DNA from: Planctomycetota bacterium
GTDB taxonomy: Bacteria; Planctomycetota; B15-G4; SIAN01
Assembly: GCA_009691715.1 (NCBI GenBank)
Contig: SIAN01000001.1
Span: 183,068-247,067 of the forward strand
DNA: 64,000 bases
Direction: 5' to 3'
The translations under genes were made by a program, and so were the position numbers. The first letter of the stretch is position 1. Every line of letters starts with the position of its first letter. Below are positions 58,984-64,000 of this stretch, piece by piece. The notes below the pieces were generated by a model. It was given only the letters and a program-made list of their open reading frames with translations, was not told where the DNA came from and did no database searches.

Positions 58984-60192
58984 GTGCCGATGCGCTTCCA
59001 ACGGATCGACGAACTCGAGGTGAAGGGGCGGCGCGTCTTCGTGCGGGTCGACTTCAACGTCCCGCTGAATTCGCATCGCCGGATCACCGAGGACAGCCGG
59101 ATCCAGGCCGCGGTGCCGACGATCCTCGAGCTCGCGCAGCGCGGCGCGAAGGTTGTTCTGGCGTCGCATCTGGGCCGGCCGAAACACGGTCCGGCAGACG
59201 AGTTCCGCCTCGCTCCGTGCGCCATTCGCCTCGCCGAGCTGCTGAAACTGCCGGTCACGGCGCTCCAGTCATGCATCGGCCCTGAGGTCGATGCCGCGCT
59301 GACAGCGCAGCATCCGGGTGGCGTGGTGCTGCTTGAGAACGTCCGCTTCCATCCCGAGGAGGAGGTGGGCGACGCCGCATTCGCCGCCAAATTGCGGAAT
59401 GGCTGCGAGGTCTACGTGAACGACGCGTTCGGCACCGCCCATCGCGCGCACGCCAGCGTGACCGGGGTCCCAGCGCTGCTGCCGCCGAAAATGCGCGCGG
59501 CGGGCCGCCTGATGGAGGCCGAGCTCGAGGCGCTCGCGCGACTGGTGGCCGACATCAAGCGGCCGTTCGTTGCCGTGCTTGGCGGCGCCAAGGTCTCCGA
59601 CAAGATCAAGGTGGTCGACAGCCTGCTCGACAAGGTGGACGCGCTGCTGATTGGCGGCGGCATGGCCTACACCTTCCTCGCGGCGCAGGGCCACAAGATC
59701 GGCGCCAGCAAGTGCGAACTCGACAAGCTCGACGTCGCCAAGGCCGCGCTCGCCAAGGCGGCGCAGCGCGGTGTGCGCCTCGTGCTGCCGATCGACCACG
59801 TTGCGGCGGCCGCCTTCGACCCGAAGTCGCCCGCACAGCCGGTGGCAACGGTCGACGTGCCCGACGGGCTGATGGGGCTCGACATCGGGCGCAAGACCTG
59901 CGCGCTGTTCGAGAAGGAGATTGCGGCGGCGAAGACGATCGTCTGGAACGGTCCGCTTGGCGTGTTCGAGTGGCAGCACTTCGAGCACGGCAGCAAGTCG
60001 GTGGCGCTAGCGATCGCCGCGGCGACCGCGCGGGGCGCGGCGACGGTGATTGGCGGCGGTGATTCGGTCGCGGTGATCGAGCGGTTCAAGCTGCAAGGCC
60101 ACTACCAGCACGTCTCGACCGGCGGCGGTGCCTTCCTCGAAGCGCTCGAAGGCGGCGTGCTGCCCGGAGTCAAGGCGCTCCTGCTCGACTAG
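58984..60192 (+). CDS. pgk: phosphoglycerate kinase
   Basis: Pgk makes ATP from 1,3-bisphosphoglycerate. The 402-residue protein has the substrate sites VRVDFNVPLN and LASHLGRP, GGAKVSDKIKVVDSLLDKVD, and the C-terminal GGGDSVAVIERF and STGGGAFLEALEG. GTG 58984 is taken as the start; ATG 58990 is possible. Adjacent to gapA, with AGG upstream, it forms the glycolytic pair seen in many bacteria. Confidence 0.95.
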   Translation: MPMRFQRIDELEVKGRRVFVRVDFNVPLNSHRRITEDSRIQAAVPTILELAQRGAKVVLASHLGRPKHGPADEFRLAPCAIRLAELLKLPVTALQSCIGPEVDAALTAQHPGGVVLLENVRFHPEEEVGDAAFAAKLRNGCEVYVNDAFGTAHRAHASVTGVPALLPPKMRAAGRLMEAELEALARLVADIKRPFVAVLGGAKVSDKIKVVDSLLDKVDALLIGGGMAYTFLAAQGHKIGASKCELDKLDVAKAALAKAAQRGVRLVLPIDHVAAAAFDPKSPAQPVATVDVPDGLMGLDIGRKTCALFEKEIAAAKTIVWNGPLGVFEWQHFEHGSKSVALAIAAATARGAATVIGGGDSVAVIERFKLQGHYQHVSTGGGAFLEALEGGVLPGVKALLLD

Positions 60193-60206
60193 ACTCGCGC
60201 GCCGTA

Positions 60207-62060
60207 ATGCCGACGCCACGCACGCTTCCGATGGGGCTCCACCTTCCCGGGCTCCTCACGATCCTCGGCGAGCACCTCTACTCCGATCCGACCGTGGCGT
60301 TGCGCGAGGCACTGCAGAACGCGCACGATTCGTGCGAACGCAGGCGCGCCGAGGAGCGCGCGCCGGACTACACGCCGCGCATCGTCGTCCGCTTCTCCCG
60401 CCGCGGTCGTTTCATCGAGATCGCCGACGACGGCAGCGGGCTCACCGCCGCGGAGATCAGCGAGTTCCTCGCCACCATCGGTCGCTCCTACACCAGCGAG
60501 CTGCGCGCGCGGCTCGAGCTCGGGCAGGGCGAAGAGCTCGCGGCGGCCGAGCAGTTGATCGGCCAGTTCGGGCTCGGCTTTCTGTCGGCGTTCCTGCTGG
60601 CGAAGCGCGTCGTGCTGACCACTCGGTCGTATCGCGCCGGTTCGCCGACGCTGCGTTTCACGTCGGGCGGCGGCCAGAGCTACGAGCTCGAGGAGATCGC
60701 CTCCGAGCGCGCGGTCGGCACGACCTTGCGCATGGAACTCAAGGCTGCGGCGCAGTTGCTGCTCGACGGCGAGACGCTCGCGCACGCGATCGAGCTCTAC
60801 GCCGATTTTTTGGCCGTGCCGATCCATTTGGCCGAGGACGAGGGCGAGCCGTCGACGCTACCGGTGAACCGCGGCGAGGCGCCGTGGCACCGCGGTGGCG
60901 ACGCGGCGGAGCACGAACAGTTCGTGCGCGACCGGTTCGATGTCGAGCCGCTCGCTGCGCTGCCGCTTCGCGACGTGGTGGTGGCTCTTGGCGACGATCG
61001 ATTCACGCTGCCGCTCGCGGGCGTGCTGTTCGTGCCGCCGGGTTCGGTCACGTCGTTGCAGGAATGGGGCGACGTCGCGGTCTACGTGCGCCGCATGTTC
61101 ATCTGCGAGCGCGAACGCGATCTGCTACCGCCGTGGGCGCGCTTCGTCCGCGGCGTAGTCGAGTCGCCGCGCCTGCGGCCGACCGTCAGCCGCGAGGCGT
61201 TGCGCCAGGACGAGCTGTTCCGCCAGGCGCAGGCGGGGATCGAGCTGCAGCTGATCGCGTGGTTCGACACGCTCTCCCGCGAACGCCCCGATGTCTGGCG
61301 CGAGATCGTGCTGGCGCACAACGATCTGCTGAAGGGCTGGGCGCTGCAATCGCCGCGGCTGTTCCTTGCGGTCGGCGACCTCGTCCACTTCGAGACCTCG
61401 CGCGGCCGCCTCACGCTGCCACAGATCCGCGCGGCGGCGGGCGACACGATCCACTACTTCAGCGACGACTCCGGCCTGAACCAGGAACGGCTGCTGTTCG
61501 AGGCGCGCGGACTCGTCGTCATCGACGCCTCGCGCTTTGCCGAGGAGGCGTTCCTCAAGCGCTACGCGGCGGAGCGCGCCGACGTGTCACTCGACCAGCT
61601 GCGGCCGGGGGCGCTGTCGTTGTTCACCGCGGCGGAGGGGGCGCTGCCGCAGATCCGAGCTTGGTGCGAACAGCAAGGTCATCGCGTGCGCACGGTGCGG
61701 TTCGAGCCGGAGAGCCTGCCAGCATTGTGGATCTACCCGCCGACTCACGACCGCGCGAAGCGAGTGCAGGAGGCGCTCGATCGCGATCGGATCGGCGGGC
61801 CGGTGGCGGAGCTGATGCGTGAATTCCTGACGCGCAGAACTCCGGCCGGCGGCACGTCCCCGGTGTTGCACCTGAACGCCGGAAGCCTCCTGCTGCAGCA
61901 GCTCGAGGCGCGGGGCGGAGACGATCCCGCGTTCGCGCCGGCGCTCGACGTGGTGCTGCAGGCGGCGCGCTTCTTCGCCGGCAAGCGAATGAACCCCGAC
62001 GAGTCGCGCGCGGCGTTTCAGAGCGCGATGATGTCGCTCGCCGCGTTGCTGCGGCGCTGA
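60207..62060 (+). CDS. divergent Hsp90 (HtpG-like) chaperone
   Basis: The 617-residue protein aligns with HtpG along its length. The GHKL ATP site is seen in REALQNAHDS (residues 33-42), DDGSGL (74-79) and GQFGLGFLSAF (119-129). The middle domain has YVRRMFICERERDLLPPWAR and RGVVESPRLRPTVSREALRQ, matching HtpG's VSRE region. It differs from ordinary HtpG in having inserted Glu/Arg-rich segments, a changed ATP lid and a less similar C-terminus. It lies 14 bases after pgk and 10 bases before a helical partner gene, as if they form one unit. Confidence 0.85.
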   Translation: MPTPRTLPMGLHLPGLLTILGEHLYSDPTVALREALQNAHDSCERRRAEERAPDYTPRIVVRFSRRGRFIEIADDGSGLTAAEISEFLATIGRSYTSELRARLELGQGEELAAAEQLIGQFGLGFLSAFLLAKRVVLTTRSYRAGSPTLRFTSGGGQSYELEEIASERAVGTTLRMELKAAAQLLLDGETLAHAIELYADFLAVPIHLAEDEGEPSTLPVNRGEAPWHRGGDAAEHEQFVRDRFDVEPLAALPLRDVVVALGDDRFTLPLAGVLFVPPGSVTSLQEWGDVAVYVRRMFICERERDLLPPWARFVRGVVESPRLRPTVSREALRQDELFRQAQAGIELQLIAWFDTLSRERPDVWREIVLAHNDLLKGWALQSPRLFLAVGDLVHFETSRGRLTLPQIRAAAGDTIHYFSDDSGLNQERLLFEARGLVVIDASRFAEEAFLKRYAAERADVSLDQLRPGALSLFTAAEGALPQIRAWCEQQGHRVRTVRFEPESLPALWIYPPTHDRAKRVQEALDRDRIGGPVAELMREFLTRRTPAGGTSPVLHLNAGSLLLQQLEARGGDDPAFAPALDVVLQAARFFAGKRMNPDESRAAFQSAMMSLAALLRR

Positions 62061-62070
62061 GGCGGGTGGC

Positions 62071-63153
62071 GTGACCAGCGCGCGCTTGCGCGATTTGCTG
62101 CAGCGGGAGCTGCCGCGGATCCACGCGCGCGGCGGAGGCGAGCTGGTCCGGGCGTTCCTCGACCTCGACCACGGCGGGGAGTTTGCGCGTCTCGAGGCGT
62201 ATGTCGAGGGCTGCAAGCGGGTGGCGACGGAGGCCGCCCTCCGTGACGAGGGCTGGCTCGAGTCGGTGCTCCGCTACTTCATCGGACGGACTCTCGCATT
62301 CCCGCTCGATCGGGCGGGCGCGGCGCTGCCTGAACTCGTGCTGTTGCTGGCCGAGCTTCAGGATGGGCCGCATCGCGGCAGCACCCTGTCGGCGCTGGTC
62401 GAGCTCGAGTTGCTGCGTGCCTGCCACAAGATCGATGCGCCCGGGCACCGCGACACGCTGGTCGCGGGCAGCCGGGCATTGTGGCCGCGACTGCAAGGCG
62501 ACCTCGGGCCGTCCACCGAATTGCTCGATGTCGTCTGGCGCACCGGCTGGTGGTGCCGCGAACCGGCGTTGATGGGGGATGCACGCCGGCTGGCGGCGAC
62601 GCAGTCGCAGTCGCTGCGTTTCTCCGCCGGCTACTGGCACGCGCGCGAGCGTTCGCTCGAGGGCGAGGCGGAGGAGGCGGTCGCGCTGCTCGAAGGGTTG
62701 CTCGACGATGAGGGCGCGCTCGCAGCGGCCGGAACCAGCTGGACCCACTACCTCGAAGTTGAGCTGGCGCGCAACGAGGTCGCGGTCGGCCGGACGGCGG
62801 CGGCGCGGTCGCGACTGGACCGCATCGCCGCCGAATTGCCGCCCGTGCAGGATCCGATGCTCTGCTGGGACCATGCGCTTGCGTGCGTCGATCTGGCCCG
62901 CGCCAATGCAGACGTCGGTGGAGAGATCTCTGCGTGGAGTCGGGCGCTCGACGTGGTCGCAGGGCTCGGCACCGACCGTCTCGAAGCGGAGTTCGCGCTC
63001 GGTCTGGCGACGGCGGCGCTCCGTGGCGAGGGCGCTGCGCAGAGTTTCGCGTTCGCTCGGGCGCGCGAGCGGCTCGCTGCTCTGCTGCCGACGTTGCGCT
63101 CGGGCGAGTCGCTGGCCGCACAGGCACGCGCGCTCCCCGGCCTATACTCCTGA
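62071..63153 (+). CDS. helical (TPR-like) partner protein of the Hsp90-like gene
   Basis: A 360-residue protein from GTG 62071, 10 bases after the Hsp90-like gene. It is wholly alpha-helical and Ala/Leu/Arg-rich, with paired helices of about 35 residues (for example YWHARERSLEGEAEEAVALL) that resemble TPR repeats. No catalytic motif is seen, and the family was not recognised. The spacing suggests co-translation with the Hsp90-like protein; a co-chaperone or client adaptor role is a hypothesis. Confidence 0.7.
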   Translation: MTSARLRDLLQRELPRIHARGGGELVRAFLDLDHGGEFARLEAYVEGCKRVATEAALRDEGWLESVLRYFIGRTLAFPLDRAGAALPELVLLLAELQDGPHRGSTLSALVELELLRACHKIDAPGHRDTLVAGSRALWPRLQGDLGPSTELLDVVWRTGWWCREPALMGDARRLAATQSQSLRFSAGYWHARERSLEGEAEEAVALLEGLLDDEGALAAAGTSWTHYLEVELARNEVAVGRTAAARSRLDRIAAELPPVQDPMLCWDHALACVDLARANADVGGEISAWSRALDVVAGLGTDRLEAEFALGLATAALRGEGAAQSFAFARARERLAALLPTLRSGESLAAQARALPGLYS

Positions 63154-63156
63154 GCC

Positions 63157-63840
63157 ATGCCGACCGTCCGCATCGCCCCTTCGCTGCTCTCCGCCGACTT
63201 CGGTCGTCTGGCAGAGGAGGTCCGGCGGGTCGAGGACGCCGGCGCCGATTGGCTCCACGTCGATGTGATGGACGGCCACTTCGTGCCGAACCTGACGATC
63301 GGCCTGCCGGTGGTCGAGGCGCTGAAGAAGGTCGCCCGGCGACCGCTCGACGTCCACATCATGATCGACAACCCGCTCGATTTCGCGCGCCGCTACGTCG
63401 AGGCCGGCGCGTCGACGCTCACCTTCCACGCCGAGGCGACCCACGAGCCACGCGCGGTGATTGACGCGATCCGCGCCGCTGGCGGACAGCCGGCGATGGC
63501 GATCAATCCCGACAGCCCAGTCGATCGGGTCCTGCCGTTCATCGACTCGCTCACGATGGTGCTGGTGATGAGCGTTTTCCCTGGTTTCGGCGGGCAGAAG
63601 TTCATGCCCGACGTGCTGCCAAAGCTCACGGCCCTGCGCCGCGCGGGTTTTCGCGGCGATCTCGAAATCGACGGTGGCATCGGACCCACGACGATCGCGG
63701 CCGCCGCCGCTGCGGGCGCCAACGTCTTCGTCGCCGGCAGCGCCATCTTCGGCGCGCCGGATCTAGGCGGCCGGATCAGCGAGCTGCGTCAGCAGGCAAT
63801 CCACGCCGCCGCGGCGGCTAATGCTTCGGCGGCGCGCTGA
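63157..63840 (+). CDS. rpe: ribulose-phosphate 3-epimerase
   Basis: Rpe interconverts ribulose-5-phosphate and xylulose-5-phosphate in the pentose phosphate pathway. The 227-residue TIM-barrel protein has APSLLSADFGRL, HVDVMDGHFVPNLTIG with catalytic Asp and metal-binding His, MSVFPGFGGQKF and the second catalytic Asp in LEIDGGIGPTT. The Ala-rich C-terminus is slightly long. It follows the Hsp90 partner gene with 3 bases between. Confidence 0.95.
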   Translation: MPTVRIAPSLLSADFGRLAEEVRRVEDAGADWLHVDVMDGHFVPNLTIGLPVVEALKKVARRPLDVHIMIDNPLDFARRYVEAGASTLTFHAEATHEPRAVIDAIRAAGGQPAMAINPDSPVDRVLPFIDSLTMVLVMSVFPGFGGQKFMPDVLPKLTALRRAGFRGDLEIDGGIGPTTIAAAAAAGANVFVAGSAIFGAPDLGGRISELRQQAIHAAAAANASAAR

Positions 63841-63889
63841 CGGCGCGTCCGGAAGCCAGCACCCGAAGCCAGCATGAGGAGCCGATTCG

Positions 63890-64000
63890 ATGGCGTGGAT
63901 GCGTTTCCGCAAGAAGGAGATGCCGGAGGGTCTCTGGAGCAAGTGTGACGTCTGCGAGGAGATGCACTTCCAGAAGGAGCTCGACGAGGCGAAGAAGGTC
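63890..64000 (+). CDS. accD: acetyl-CoA carboxylase carboxyltransferase beta subunit (start only)
   Basis: The first 37 codons of a gene running off the window. MAWMRFRKKEMPEGLWSKCD and then VCEEMHFQKELDE match the AccD N-terminus, which has a zinc finger beginning C-x2-C just after the LWxKC motif. AccD with AccA transfers carboxyl from biotin to acetyl-CoA to start fatty acid synthesis. The second Cys pair of the finger lies beyond the end of the window. Confidence 0.85.
   Translation, partial: MAWMRFRKKEMPEGLWSKCDVCEEMHFQKELDEAKKV

Overview
The window is a 64 kb stretch of a high-GC Gram-negative bacterial chromosome, densely packed with housekeeping genes. A double-membrane envelope is implied by the lipid A enzymes (a fused LpxC-FabZ and LpxA), BamA and Skp. 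The LpxC-FabZ fusion, the enlarged TatC, the secreted thioredoxin-like and prenyltransferase-repeat proteins, the FHA/Ser-Thr kinase and the prepilin-like protein together suggest Planctomycetota or a close PVC relative. This is an inference; no rRNA gene is present to confirm it. GTG and TTG starts are common, many neighbours overlap by 4 bases (ATGA/GTGA), and TGA is the usual stop.

Layout. 1-7.5 kb: the end of a HEAT-repeat protein, then a tightly overlapping MoxR / DUF58 / BatD-like / BatA / BatB / coiled-coil operon. 7.5-9.5 kb: two convergent genes for secreted thioredoxin-like proteins; in both, the signal peptide is separated from the body, by a GC-dinucleotide frameshift in one and an in-frame TGA in the other. 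9.6-14.3 kb: coaE on the minus strand, a membrane-anchored coiled-coil protein ending in a BRCT-like domain, tatC and cinA. 14.4-20 kb: tRNA-Gln, glmU, prs, rplY, pth, rpsF, rpsR, rplI, closed by a strong terminator whose tail is repeated in tandem. 20.2-30.1 kb: dnaB, bamA, skp, lpxC-fabZ, lpxA, ileS. 30.1-31 kb: a minus-strand GGDEF protein. 31.2-34.4 kb: a structured leader, then rpsB, tsf, pyrH, frr.

34.6-41 kb: tRNA-Lys and tRNA-Glu flank a non-coding stretch holding two covarying hairpin repeats; then on the minus strand a radical SAM protein and a two-gene heterodimeric ABC exporter; then tRNA-Leu. 41-44.2 kb: glutamate dehydrogenase and typA. 44.2-49 kb: a secreted prenyltransferase-repeat protein, a diacylglycerol kinase-like enzyme, a 162-bp foldback element and a NatB-like permease. 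49-50.2 kb: a degenerate histidine-kinase-like protein and a prepilin-like protein. 50.2-55.3 kb (minus strand): YggS, then an overlapping FHA-kinase / purine-nucleoside-phosphorylase-like / purN group. 55.3-64 kb: a PQQ-repeat lipoprotein, tilS, gapA, pgk, a divergent Hsp90 with a helical partner gene, rpe and the start of accD.

Much of the content is translation and central metabolism in conserved order: rpsB-tsf-pyrH-frr, rpsF-rpsR-rplI-dnaB, bamA-skp-lpx and gapA-pgk. The least familiar parts are the Hsp90-like/partner pair, the extracytoplasmic BRCT-like protein, the degenerate enzymes (histidine kinase and nucleoside phosphorylase) and the small repeat elements.
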